Origin: Psilocybe azurescens
Lineage: Eukaryota > Basidiomycota > Agaricomycetes > Agaricales > Agrocybaceae
Length of the DNA: 64,000 bases
NCBI GenBank assembly: GCA_023853785.1
Contig: JAJIRX010000696.1
Coordinates: forward strand, 62,001 to 126,000
Reading direction: 5' to 3'
The position numbers and the translations under genes are program-made. Positions 31,723 through 43,137 of this stretch are shown piece by piece. The stretch's first letter is position 1; each line of letters opens with the position of its first letter. The notes beneath the pieces were generated by a model. That model had not been told where the DNA came from and did no database searches. It was given only the letters and a program-made list of their open reading frames with translations.

Positions 31723-33544
31723 TTACACCATCGAGGCTTCGTCTTTGGTACGGGTAAAGCATTTGGTCCACTTTCGGGGACTAGGGAGCTGGATATCCGA
31801 GGTGGCATAATGGATAGCGAGGAGGAGCGATAGGATAACACCCACGCAGGAGGCAGCAGAGATGATACAGAAGTGTTGGCAGAGGATAAATAGAGCCTGG
31901 AAAATGCAAATAATGAACCCGATAAAAGAAGGTCCTGGGAAGAGCGAAGACCAGAGCGACGCCCTGGAACTTGAAGCGAGGCGAGCAGACTGTGGACAGG
32001 TACTCATGGGCCGGGCTAGCTCCGGCTTTATCCAGACTCTCGTGACGGTGCACAAGAAAGGCGGAAGATACAAAAGCAAGAGCGACGAGGGATGAAGAGA
32101 GATAAGCCAGCAGAGGGTATACAGGAAGGAAGAAACAAAATATATGGAGACTAGATGTACAATCAGGATCCGCATAGAAATATTATATATCAAGAATGAA
32201 CGCTTACAGAAGAAGTCCGACGGATCCAAGGGCGATGTTCTGCCAGCCTTTGATGCAGGATGCCATGAAGGAATCCCAGTCGGATCCATAAACAAATTTA
32301 TCGTTGAAGAGTTCATTAAGACGCTTTGAATAGCGCTCAGATGCGCGGAATGTGATCAAAGAGACTATTGACCGAGCCCAGTTGCTCTCAGTCTCCTGCT
32401 CGATAAGAATGGAGGTATCCCGAGAAAGCCGGGATTGCTCTTGGCCAAAGTGAGTCTCGTATCGGTTGTAAACTGTTGACAAGTCAGAAATTTGTATCCT
32501 GCATAAAAACACAGCCTCACGTACCAACAACACCCCATAACCGGGCAACATATGAAACCGTGTAACCATCCCGGGTACGATCTGAAAAGTTCGGAGTGAG
32601 CATTATTGGCGCCGAGTAAATATAGATAGAAAGGTATGTACCTCGTGAAGCTGTTAAGAGACTGAGAAATTTTTCACAGTCTTTTGCTTCGTAAGGGAAT
32701 GTAGAAAGTTTAGATGTAAGGGTGTCTGATTCGGTTGTCAGCATTGTCGTGAGCATTCATAATGTATTACAGAACTTACCAGCTAGAGCATGTGAGAATA
32801 CAAGAATAAGGTCTTCGAGACATCTGGGATGTACTCCGCCAATATGCATGCAGAAATTCTCGACATGCGCCCAATATTGAATTTCGAGAGCAAGTCCTAG
32901 AAACACAACTTTAATGGATGATAGTGAGAGCTATTGCCCCTGACTTACTCAAGTGTGAGGGAGAAATGGTTGGGTGCAGACCAAGTTCTGTCGTGTCGTA
33001 TCGATCGAGCCAGAAAAGTGTTTGTGTAGATCGGTCAACGAAGTAGTAATTACAGTCTTCGCCATCCAGTTGTAAAAACAGTTCAACTGCTTCGACGGGA
33101 AGTAAAAATCCTTTGTCCTGGGCCAACTTCTCGACTACTGACGCCCAGGCACAAATTCGCTCCCCAATTTCAGAGGTATAGAGATATGCGTCGGTGACGA
33201 TACTCAGGCCCGCATTTCGGTGAAAGTAGAGTTTGCCTTCCGGGTGAATGAAGGGAGACCAATGCGCAGGCAGGTACGTGGGTCTGGTGAGGTAGAAATT
33301 AGAACACAAGGCTATTGCGTGGCATGAACTGACTTACGAAGCATCGCGCGTTGAAAGAAACATTCCTGGTTCTATGACTGTCGATACTCGCTGTAGCCTG
33401 CAGCATAAGGTTAGCAATGAAATATACGCTGAATTACAGGACCTACTTCTTCGTCACATCATATCTGCCAGTAAATTGGGCCACTGAGGGACGGAGAGAA
33501 CCTAAGACAAAGTTGGGTCTGGAATCCATTTTGATATTTTCCAT
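31723..33544 (-). CDS. WW-motif membrane protein A (Agaricomycete family)
   Basis: Starts near MENIKMDSRPN. A multi-exon minus-strand gene whose exons join in phase: LQRVSTVIEPGMF, then a half WW motif LPAHWSPFIHPEGKLYFHR, TDAYLYTSEIGERICAWASVVEKL, CNYYFVDRSTQTLFWLDRYDTTELGL, SPSHL + LALEIQYWAHVENF, LTSKLSTFPYEAKDCEKFL, HFGQEQSRLSRDTSI, then FVYGSDWDSFMASCIKGWQNIALGS. The C-terminal part is hydrophobic and should span the membrane: LLLHIFCFFLPVYPLLAYL, LVALAFVSSAFLVHRHESL, FKFQGVALVFALPR and a last helical pair ending TRTKDEASMV. Only the first WW tryptophan and the HPEG-x-YF core are present; the second tryptophan is not. The phase changes near 31930, before the last helices. Function unknown. 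Paralogues B, C and D lie within 23 kb. Confidence 0.72.
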
Positions 33545-34178
33545 TGGGAATATTTGATAAAGGGGAAGAGGAAAAGGTTCAGAGGTTGCGGTTGTTCGAG
33601 TAACTTGGGAGTACACCTTTATACTGTATGCTTGTGTATAGAAAAGCAGTGGCACAGCCCATATATTGGCTGTTTTCAATTATGTCACAGCCTCTGTGGT
33701 TCCGGGTCTTCAATGTCACCTGATCTTCTGTCACGTCAATTTGCTCAGCAACTAGGGCAGTACTTGAAGTTGATCGAATTACAGCCTTGCCGTTTCTATT
33801 TTCTTGATGTCTGCCTCTGTTTGGCAAGAGCCTTCCTTGTCTAAACAACCGGATTTGGACGTTGCTCATCTTAGTCATCCAACCTTGCTTCATTGTCAAG
33901 CATGCGATTGGCAACTGTCATAACAATATCGAGGACGAGGGGTGGCATAAAGGCTACACTAAGGAGGAATCCTTACTACTCTATAAGCTCTGTACATTGG
34001 CAACTGGAAATTTGAGCGTAATGACCCTCACTCGAGGCTGGTTGAAAGTAAGATTGTAATAAAAGGTTGTCTGGCATCCCGATGATCACGCCATGATCTT
34101 ATCGATTGTGATGATGAGTGACTACGACTATAAACAGGAGGGCTAGTAATATATCATACTGCTCGAATATCAACCTCA
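33545..34178. other. Divergent promoter region between gene A and the acidic protein gene
   Basis: No coding frame with motifs. The interval should contain 5' elements of both flanking genes, which point away from each other; no TATA box stands out. Confidence 0.35.
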
Positions 34179-34739
34179 ATGTCCGCAGAAGGTATCAAGA
34201 TAAAAATGACGATGATGATAATGAAAGGTGAGCAAACTATAAGTGCAACACATTCCTGCTAATCAATATTCATTTGAATTTTTCATTAGGTATCGTACTG
34301 AAGGAGCCAGATCGGAAGATTTTTCCGATTCAAAGGCGCCAATGAACTCAGAAGAATTAAGCGCCTCTGCACACAAGATAGATAGGGAGTCTGAAGAAGG
34401 TCAGAATCAGGGGTCAGGGGAACAGTTGGTATCAGGGGAGGGCAATACTCGTAATGCAGAGTTCAGTAAGAATCATTTTTATGCGCCCACAACACATAAC
34501 TATAATCGCACGACCCTTTAGCGCCTGATGCCCCCGTCGATGCCCCAAAGCCACAGGTTGATTTCGTTGATGAAGATGATGATGATGAGCCTGATGACTC
34601 AGATGAGGACGACTTTCCTCGCAATGAAGAGTACGACTATTCTTTCTCTTTGATTTACCCCTAATTAACTTTCTTTAGCAACCCGCGAGGCCGTATCGTT
34701 GTCCCCGTGGCTGGTCAAAGGCCTACTAAGCCTCGATAG
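34179..34739 (+). CDS. Acidic low-complexity protein of unknown function
   Basis: Exons about 34179-34227, 34290-34465, 34522-34630 and 34679-34739, with GT-AG introns of 48-62 bp that join in phase. The product is about 130 residues with acidic stretches (DKNDDDDNER, VDFVDEDDDDEPDDSDEDDFPRNED) around a Ser/Glu/Gln-rich middle, and a basic end NPRGRIVVPVAGQRPTKPR. The strict preservation of phase across three introns argues for a real gene. From the ATG at 34179 (MSAEG) the frame must slip once to reach YQDKNDDDD; alternatively the true start is in an exon not recognised. No domain; such acid-then-basic proteins are often nuclear, but that is a guess. Confidence 0.55.
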
Positions 34740-36992
34740 TCTGTTTACATTATTCTCCCAAGAAACAACCGAGAAATGCACCGCAATATCATTTCCATTT
34801 TTTCCCGCCATGTCCTTCGTATGCCGCAAATCCTGGACGAGTCAAATTTCCACATCAAAGACTTAGCTGTTGAACGTCAAAAAACTATGACCCAACGAGC
34901 GTCGGCATACTTTTAAATCCATGGCAGCAATCTTGGATTTGCCTTAACTTCCGAAAAATGTAAAGTCGTCCAACTAACGGAGACCGGCATGGAACTTGCA
35001 TGGAACTTGCATGGAACTAAGTCGAACATCTTATCCGACTTTTTCATGAGGTCAACGGTCGTAGTTCTCAGACACGCACATGATTCAGTTGGATGTGGCC
35101 GTGGTACTGCGCTGAATATACCCCCTGGCCTCTTCGGCCATGTTGCCCGCCGTTGTCAACCCTAACCTTATTCAAGCCCCGGAATGACAGCCCCCGAGTC
35201 CGGATCGTCAAAGTGAGGCCAAAGTGAGGTTTTGAGGCTGTGATAGTAATAGCCTGGGCGCTACGGTCCGAGTAGGGAAAGGACGGCGGGACAAGGGGCG
35301 GGGCGCCTGTAGGCCCTGAGTGGAACAGGTTCCAGCCAAGTGGCTATGTTCACACCGGAATTGTAACTAGTACGTTCAATCCGCTTCTTGACAATCTGGG
35401 CGCGCTGTCTGTCTTTGAATATAACTGAGTCAAAACACCTTTCTACTTTGTTTCTATTAGCCATGGCGATACCGGTGTTACTTGGATGATTAATAGAATT
35501 GCAGATGGGACTTCAACTGCCATTCCATCTCATTGCGACGTTCGATGATTCCCATCATGGCCCGCCCAGAAATGTTCGGTAGGACGATTGTCCAGCCTCA
35601 ACGGACATAAAAAAACAGTACCCTAATAAAGTGAGATGAAAGTTGGTATACTATGTGGTACTTTGAATTCAGAAGTCTTCTGGACGCCAAAGCTAGAGCT
35701 ATTAAAGTAAACATTCGTCCCGTTATGCTGTAAGCGTCAAATGTACGGATACATAATGAATTGGTAGCATTATCGTTGCTGTCCAATATGTCAGTGCGAA
35801 TGTGCGTAACATATCTACCTGGACTGGTCTGACTTTGGTAGTTTGAAATAAGTAGGGTCTTTTATAGTCGATGCTGTTCCCTGATGATGTAGGTACTGAA
35901 TTATGACAGTAGATCAATCAACGTTGCTTCTGATGCATTGCTGGCAGTCAGTTCTAGTCAACAATTTATTTACATATTTATATATTTCTTTTGAATGGCA
36001 CCGCACTAACAGCCAACTGTAAGGTATCGTCACCCGACTAGAGTGTTCCCTCAATTCCAGCTTTGCTTGGTGTGCTTGAACCATGCTCAGGTGAGCCACC
36101 TAAGCTCAGACTTCTGTGATATTGGTAGTGATAGGCCGATAATAAAGGTTGTGGGCCAGAATATCAAACTCCGCCCTGCACGCGGGAATATAAAGAAGGA
36201 CAGATAAGACTGTCATAACGTCGAATTGTGCCCATGGGGGATGCTTCTCGCCCACAACTCGCCCACGTTATGTGAAGTCTGTATGGGCATTTAAAGTATA
36301 GCCGGTACTAATTGGACCTCTCAAAATTAAATGCTGCGCAACTCACCCACTCAGTCTTCTTTCAGGGACATTTATCTTCAGACTATCATAGTCGTAGGAT
36401 ATCTTTAGTGGGCACTGTGCAAATTATCTACAACAATCAGGAGAATAGGCTATTTTTCGCAAGAATCTCCCATCAGGTGTGCTTGCCACACAGGTTGGAA
36501 GGCTTTGAGAACTAAACTCAAATGAGATATGAAAGAACGCCGCCCCTTTCTCGATTGCGGCATTCGGCTCATGGGAAATTTCTACCCCACTTCCAAGTCC
36601 GCTGACCCTCGTCCATTGTATATGGTTGCCGAGTCCCATCCGTATATGGTTGTACTGCTCTTCTTGAGTGGGAGCAATGTCAGACGGCAGACGGCATGGG
36701 GATTGTGGGGACGTTACACGAGAGACCTACGCTTCTTGGGTATATGAAATTGTCAGTTGACCATGCATCTATCTCTTATCAAGCGCTCAACTGAGTGATT
36801 TCATGATGGAGATAGATGAACAAAGTACCAAGTGAATAGCGATTCTCTCCCGTCTTTTTGTTTTGTGTGAAATCTAAGCGCCCAGAGGATCTGAAAAAGC
36901 AATGTTTCGGTGCAGATCGGATACAAATACCAAGGGACAGTGACTTCCTATGATGCGTTGTGAGTCACCTTTGTGGACAGTCTGCGATTTGA
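34740..36992. other. Gene-poor stretch
   Basis: No supported gene. At 34985-35020 the unit CATGGAACTTG is repeated three times in tandem. Other frames are short and unpatterned. Confidence 0.35.
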
Positions 36993-37086
36993 TATATATA
37001 AAGAAAGGGGTACGAATGTTTCTCATTCCCTTCAATCCCCTGCACGCTTAACCAGCCATTGCCTTCGGAAATCGTTTTTGTCCAGT
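36993..37086 (+). promoter_or_regulatory. TATA box and leader of the GYPPS-repeat gene
   Basis: TATATATAAAG at 36993-37003 lies about 85 bp before the ATG at 37087, with a pyrimidine-containing leader between. Spacing fits a fungal core promoter. Confidence 0.5.
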
Positions 37087-37936
37087 ATGTCGAAGTCGAT
37101 AATGGAAGGCCTAGCAAAGGCAACAAAGTAAGTCTATTTCCAGGACAATCCTGAAATCGATCTCATCAAATCCAACTACGCCTCTACTTGTACCTGAACA
37201 GAAAAATGGTCGCCCCCACCAGCATTGCAATCGATCCAGTCACAGGGTATGATTCTTTCGGCAATCTATACTATACAGATCTATACTGCGATACTGACGA
37301 GTGTCTGTTCTGGTCAGACCCCAATTGCCAGAGTTCGTTCTCTTTTGTTCGCAATGTGATTGACACAGCGATCGGGCTAATATTTCCTGTAGTATACGAA
37401 CTCGAGGGCCAGTGCAGCCTAATGTCAAGGGTAGCTCGACATTGCAGCCGTCCCACCTTCCACCCTCAACGAGCACTTACCCTCCGCCCGGGGCCCAGCC
37501 CACTGGCTACTATGGACCCGGTCAACCAGGACAAACCGCCGCTAGTGGCCATGTCCAGCCAAGCGGCTATCCTCCTAGCGGCTATCCTTCTAGCGGCTAT
37601 CCTCCTAGTGGCTATCCTCCTAGTGGCTATCCTCCTAGTGGCTATCCTCCTAGTGGCTACCCTCCTAGTGGCTACCCCGCTGCCGGCGGTGGCTATCCCC
37701 AATCCAGCTCTTATCCTGCAACAAGTGGTCCCTCTATTGCTTATCCTCCTCAGGGAGGCTATCCTTCCCATAATGGCTATGCTGCACCTAGTGGAGACCC
37801 TGCACAGGGAAGCTATGCTGCACCAGGGAACCCCATATCCGGACACTATTATCCTATGCCACCAAACAACGGTTTTAACTATCCCGGATCCGGCCACTAT
37901 CAGAGCAATAGTGGCGGGTACGGTAATAGCAAATGA
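37087..37936 (+). CDS. Proline/glycine/tyrosine-rich GYPPS-repeat protein
   Basis: Exon 1 (MSKSIMEGLAKATK) ends at 37128 and an intron of about 75 bp leads to KMVAPTSIAIDPVTG. The second half, read in another phase, is a clear low-complexity domain: QPNVKGSSTLQPSHLPP, YPPPGAQPTGYYGPGQPG, eight tandem SGYPP-type pentapeptides, then further GYP/SYP units to NSGGYGNSK. Such XYPPX tails occur on membrane-binding and RNA-binding proteins and tend to be flexible or phase-separating. How exon 2 connects to the repeat phase is unclear: an extra intron or a one-base slip between 37250 and 37400 is needed. The phase of the VAPTSIAI exon stays open through the repeats as a leucine/isoleucine-rich reading, but its composition makes that reading unlikely. 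Confidence 0.6.
37562..37680 (+). repeat. 15-bp tandem repeat encoding SGYPP units
   Basis: Eight copies of a 15-bp unit (GGCTATCCTCCTAGT and variants). Because 15 is a multiple of three, all six reading phases remain open over the array, giving SGYPP in one and hydrophobic or arginine-rich readings in others. Copy number is likely to vary between strains. Confidence 0.9.
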
Positions 37937-39249
37937 AGTTGAAGAGGAATCTAGGATGATGAAGATGAAGTTGGGTAAGTAGCTGGTATTACACATGATT
38001 GCTCAAATAAAGTTTTCATAATTGCTCTTGTTACATAGAAATTGTTTTTCTGCGCCTACGCTGTATTTTTTTGTCTATGCTTTCCTTGTTTTGTTTTCCG
38101 TTGCTTTTTGTATTACGTTGATACCCGTATACCATTCTCTGTTTCGTCTCTGTACTTTGTCGAAGTGTTTTGAATGAATTGTATGCTCCCCTCGGGATAC
38201 CCTCTTACGCTTTATATCAAAACCTATATCGTGGACGCTATGAGATCGGGTTCTGATCAACACTGCCCCCATAAGACTGTTAGCATGCTAACGACGTCCC
38301 TGCACCACTACGACGCCGTCGTATCGAGATGCGTAGATTTCTCATAAGACTGAAGTAAATGTGTCTTTCATTCTCTCACCTCTGCCTGCCGTAGGTTTAG
38401 GTGCACAGGTGTGGGAAATGATGATAAACCATTCCTAGAAGCGACATGGCATGCACGCGACGAGAACAGATGACTTACTCTTGTATGTATGTGAGAATAC
38501 ATGCTATAGCATACCCTGAATCAAACTTGTCAAATGCAATGGTTGAGAGAACCCTAGGAGACTGTTCTTAATATTTATAATTTCTGAAATCTTTCAGAAT
38601 CAGTCACAGGGCCAGTGATGGTGGGTGAGTGAAGTGGCAGTAAGCAAAGAAAAGCGAATGGGAGCTTGCCGAGCATATATTCTCATTGTATATAATAGGA
38701 GTCTTGTATCAAGGTTTCAAAGGTTTAGTTCCATAAACTTTTATATGATTACCCCATCAGGCAACGATATTACCTCGATTGGTACAAGATGAGTTTCTGC
38801 TGAAAATAACGTCCAGCAGGGCTGTCCGAGACGGAACAGCATAATGATCGAGGCAGGTTTCTGAAAACCTCATTGGGATCCACGGTCTACTGCCTCCAGC
38901 CACTCATCCAGCTTATACCAGCCATAGGCAAATGTCTACCGTAGGTCTGGCAACGATCGTGAAGTGAATCAAGATACTGTCAATTTAAGGTCGATCCAGA
39001 GATCTATTCGATCAAATCCAGTTATCCCTTTACCCGTACTCCAAAAGGAAGGCCATGGGTCAAGTGATGATGACCTTCTCTAAATTATATAGCTTCAGCC
39101 TCAGTAAGATCTAATAGATAGAAAGCGGAATATCATACAATCGTACTATCTGTCCAAATGTCCAAGACCTATATACATTGATGGCGTTCGTAACCTGTGT
39201 GACGTAGCAAAAAGAAGAGCGGATCCAACATTGGTATGACTTGGCAAGA
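37937..39249. other. Intergenic, nothing recognised
   Basis: 3' flank of the repeat gene followed by AT-rich sequence without supported frames. Ends at the 3' end of WW-motif gene B. Confidence 0.35.
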
Positions 39250-42092
39250 CTACACAGCTGGTGTGCGAGATTTTTGTAATCGATGTCGTATCTGGAGAAC
39301 CCTTGGAATATTCCAAAGACGGCTGAAAGCGTTGAGTTTGGAGTTTGGCAAAGTCTCTTCAGTGCTTGTTTCCTTGCTATCCGTCAAGTCTACCGGGGTT
39401 TGTGATGGCTTTGTGGAATTGCTGCCTATGTCGTTGTCCCAAGAAGACCAGGTGCCAATAGAGAATAGTGTTGTTATAGCCGCAATTGCTCCAACAATTG
39501 TCCGAGCTTCAATGCTGGATCTCTCGAAACACAAGAAGAAAACGCCGACTAAAAAGGAGACCACACTGTTGGATGTAGCTGCTTAGTAACTAAGCAGGTA
39601 CGTTAACCACTGAAAAATCTACCTCCATATTGCGAGAGCACATGGTAAGCTATACAGAATGGCGGGCTTCTCCAGGCCTACTACGGGATGGTTTGCTTTG
39701 GCAAGAAAGTTTATCTAAATAACATCAACATCAATCGCATACTCGGCGGTGAAATCCTGAAAATATTTGTAACTGACATAATCGTAGGTGTTGCTCCCTT
39801 TATGCAGTCTCACTAACTGGGATCCTAGAGCAATACTTCCAACATTGAAGATAATGGAAATATACATAGAAATCTGAGCCGGTGATCTGTGAAACGTTTG
39901 CACAGGTTCGATCCCTTGAACAGACAGAAATCCAACATCCACGTTTAGCATCAGTGTTGCCTTCGGTAAAATAAGTGACGCATTAACATCGAGAGCTCAA
40001 GGTGCGTTATTTCGAATGACGTACGAGCAGAACCATTTGTTTCCATTCGTAATTCAATGTCTTCATTATATGCTCCCAGTCATACTTGTGAACAATAGCA
40101 TCGACATATGCTTTTGAAAGGACTTCAGATTGCTGTCTGGAATGAAAAATAGAAGTGGTGACGAGAGCTTAATGAACCATGTTCGAGACAATCCATTCTC
40201 GGCATCAACAAAGACAGATGCCGTGCGCTCAAGGCGAGCATGCCGTTCTCCGTAATAGTTATAGAACCTTGAGCGAGCTGAATTACCATTTAAATAGGTT
40301 GCTTATACGCCAGATACCTTTTGAGTTTACATACCGAAAATGTGCATGAGCCGAGCTAACAGCGACGGGAATAAGATTCGAGGCTCTCATGGCGAATATG
40401 TAGACACGCATCACTTACATACTAGGCTTGCAGCTCCGACAGACTGCCAGCAGCTCGTATTACCTACCGTAATGTTTTAGGATATCGGTCAACTTATAAA
40501 TTTGATATTTCAGAAACTCACGCTTCACGGTTTTTGCCAGAGTCAAGGCTTTCTGTAGCTCTTCTAACGTAAAAGGGGATGCTGAAGTTGGAGAGGACAT
40601 GACATCTCCATGACATACACTTGAGATCCCAGTCGCTAGCAGGAATTGAATTGGGATAGCGTACCTCCGGAGAAGTGCAGAACCATGTCTAGGAGCTCGT
40701 GAGCCAACTGGTCCGTTACCTTGAGACTGTGAGGGTACAAGACGATATGATACCTGCATACATAGACATCAGCACCATAACCGATCTGCATAAATACACA
40801 TCGGGCTGCATGAACCAATGTGCCCAATACTGACCAGTATTGTGCTTCAACTTCGTGTCCTAAGACGCATATTAGTCCGTTGTTGCTATCAAATTTAGCT
40901 ATAAGACTTACTGAGATGACTTCCACTGATGGCACCTCGAATTTCATACCAGACATTTAGATCACTGGCATTGAACACATCCAAAAAAAATACCGTCCGT
41001 GTTGGATGATGCAAGTAGTAATATTTGGTTTCAATGGCTCCATGCTCACCGTACCGGAGGTCTAGGACAAGATCATAGGCTTCTGGAAGGATGATGCCAT
41101 TGTGGGATACAAAATGTTCCAATATACTGAGGTCAGTCATGATTTGATGCAATATCGTATAGTCGTAAAGGTCTGCGTCCGTGTACACGTTCTATGGGGT
41201 TGTTCATCGGTGCTTTCAAATTGAAGGTATATCGGGGAGAATGTAAATACCTTTTCTGCATGATAAAAATAGCGACCACCTTCTGGATGCGTGCATTTGA
41301 ACCACCCGCTGGCGTGAAAGAACTGATATATCCAGATATGTAGACTTTTTAAATCGTGTAGTCTAAGAAATATCGGAGCGCAACCCACTTGTCAAACATC
41401 ATAGTCATAGGCTGAATCGTTATTCCGGTGATTTCCTTTGCTCTGAAAACCAAATAATATCAATCCTCAATTTTCCATAAAAGATGAAAACAGATCGTAC
41501 ATCTTATGTCTTCCCTCGTATCGCATGATACCCTCAGGCATTACAGGTCTAATCCGAGGATGGTTCAGGTGTGGGAAAGCCATATTTGAGTTCGGGAAGC
41601 CGTAAGCAGGGTTCAAAACAGGTGGATCAGGCTCTACAGTCAGCCGATTTTGTTCATCGAGAGGGAGATTCGCAGACTCGAGATTAGGTGAATACTGTGA
41701 AGAATGGTATGGTACGTTATAAAGAGCATTGGAGGGTATAAAGAGCACATGGCTTCTGCAAGGCAGACAGTGTCACTGCTGTCAGGAATGCTTATCGTGC
41801 GTGGTTCGGCAAGGTGAAGGTACGCGTCAACGTTCGTTATGGATTCCGTGGCACCGGGTGAACGAATCACGATACCCCAGTCATCAGGAGTAACTGGCGT
41901 TCCCCAGCATTTTGTAGTCTCCATCAACCTTCTTACTATCGCCCATATGTGCAAGTGCCATCGTTTTTGGAGGACGAAGAGGAGGTGACCGAGCCAGCGA
42001 ATGAAGTCCGAGATCGCCGATAGCGGGAGGCCCCGCTTTAGACATCGCAGTACAAACCGACGTGTAGCCTGAAAGGTCAAAGCTGCAAGCAT
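39250..42092 (-). CDS. WW-motif membrane protein B
   Basis: Start chosen at MLAALTFQATRRF (42092) by analogy with paralogue C. Order: hydrophobic N-terminus (ISDFIRWLGHLLFVLQKRW), low-complexity linker ending NHPRIRPVMPEGIMRYEGRHK, a short ITGITIQPMTMMFDKW segment, SGWFKCTHPEGGRYFYHAEK (half WW motif), VYTDADLYDYTILHQIM, YYYLHHPTRTVFFLDVF, HEVEAQYWSVLG, SSPTSASPFTLEELQKAL, and a C-terminal membrane region MLNVDVGFLSVQGIE, QISMYISIIFNVGSIALG, MVSFLVGVFFLCFERS, IVGAIAAITTLFSIGTW. Predicted topology is therefore a large N-terminal soluble part and about four terminal helices. The linker phase changes around 41720. Function unknown; same strand and order as C, so tandem duplication is likely. Confidence 0.68.
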
Positions 42093-42188
42093 CGCAGAGC
42101 ACAAGTAGCCCTGGTAAGGCAGAATGGTGTCCAAAGCAAAGGCTAGTTTTGAAATATTCCCGTTTCAAGGTTCAAGGCAGTGCACTAG

Positions 42189-42672
42189 TAAGGGTCTGTT
42201 CGGATGGCATAATCATAATCGATTATGGATTATTGATGGCATTCATATTATTCCCACCAGCCCAAATAAGAAACTTATCATTTTTGGATGACACGTCACC
42301 TTCGCTGTGCACTATTCGGTATCTTGTTGTGGACCACGGAGCTCATCGTCAGCAACAGTGAGCTGCTCTCCAAGGAGCAGTTTTTAGCATTGTCTGGCGC
42401 TGCGTGATAATTATATTAAATAAAAGTAATAAAATATTTTTACCGCTTCGTTTGCTCCAATTATGAAACCCTGGTAAGTTATTCATGAAGGCGGGGAGTA
42501 GCAGCGGGATGGGCGGGATGGGCACGTATGGCAATAGACGTTGGCATCGGGACTATGAGCGTCGGACATGTCGTGGCTGTGTTGACATTTCCCAATTTAG
42601 GCTTGTGGGAAAAATATGGATGCCATCAATAATCATAATCGTGGTCGATTATGCCACCCGAACAGACCCTAA
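42189..42672. mobile_element. PIF/Harbinger (Tourist-like) MITE with TAA duplication
   Basis: Element 42192-42669 (478 bp) starts GGGTCTGTTCGG and ends CCGAACAGACCC. The inverted similarity continues for about 75 bp per arm (GGCATAATC, TATTGATGGCAT, TTCCCAC-AGCC shared). It is flanked by TAA at 42189-42191 and 42670-42672, the three-base duplication typical of PIF/Harbinger. GGGTCTGTT is also close to Tourist-type ends in plants. No transposase frame inside, so non-autonomous. It sits about 100 bp upstream of the WW-motif gene B start, where it could carry promoter elements. Confidence 0.85.
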
Positions 42673-43137
42673 TCTCAACATCAACCTGCTTAAATTGGCC
42701 CTTCTCACAGCCTGAGCAAGCTGGCTGTGTGATAGCGTATATAATCGACCAGCGCCACTAAGTTTATACTCGATGATCCCTAGCCGATACGGGAATTTTC
42801 AGATTCCACTTTCGCTGTATTGGGCAGGGCATCCGAGTCAAGCTTTATTCATTGCGGCGCTTAAGCGGCGTCTGATAGCGGCAGAAGAGAATCACCTCTA
42901 TGCATCTGACTATTACAGCTCTACAAGAAAGTGAAACAAATATACATTTAAGAAATACATCGGGATAGTACAGATATATAGTCTTGTCACAATATAATAT
43001 CCCGGCGTGCGAGGTTTCGGTCAAATGTATGCGAATGATGTCAATGATCGATGTGTACAAGTGCAAGTGTGATCATTACAGTCGTAATCGTAGTCGTAGT
43101 CGTAGTCATCGTGAATTTGCGCATAACAGGATCATCG

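Noticed and set aside
37466..37996. Minus-strand arginine-isoleucine-alanine-threonine repeat frame
   Set aside because: Antisense of the 15-bp repeat; all phases of a 15-bp array stay open without selection.
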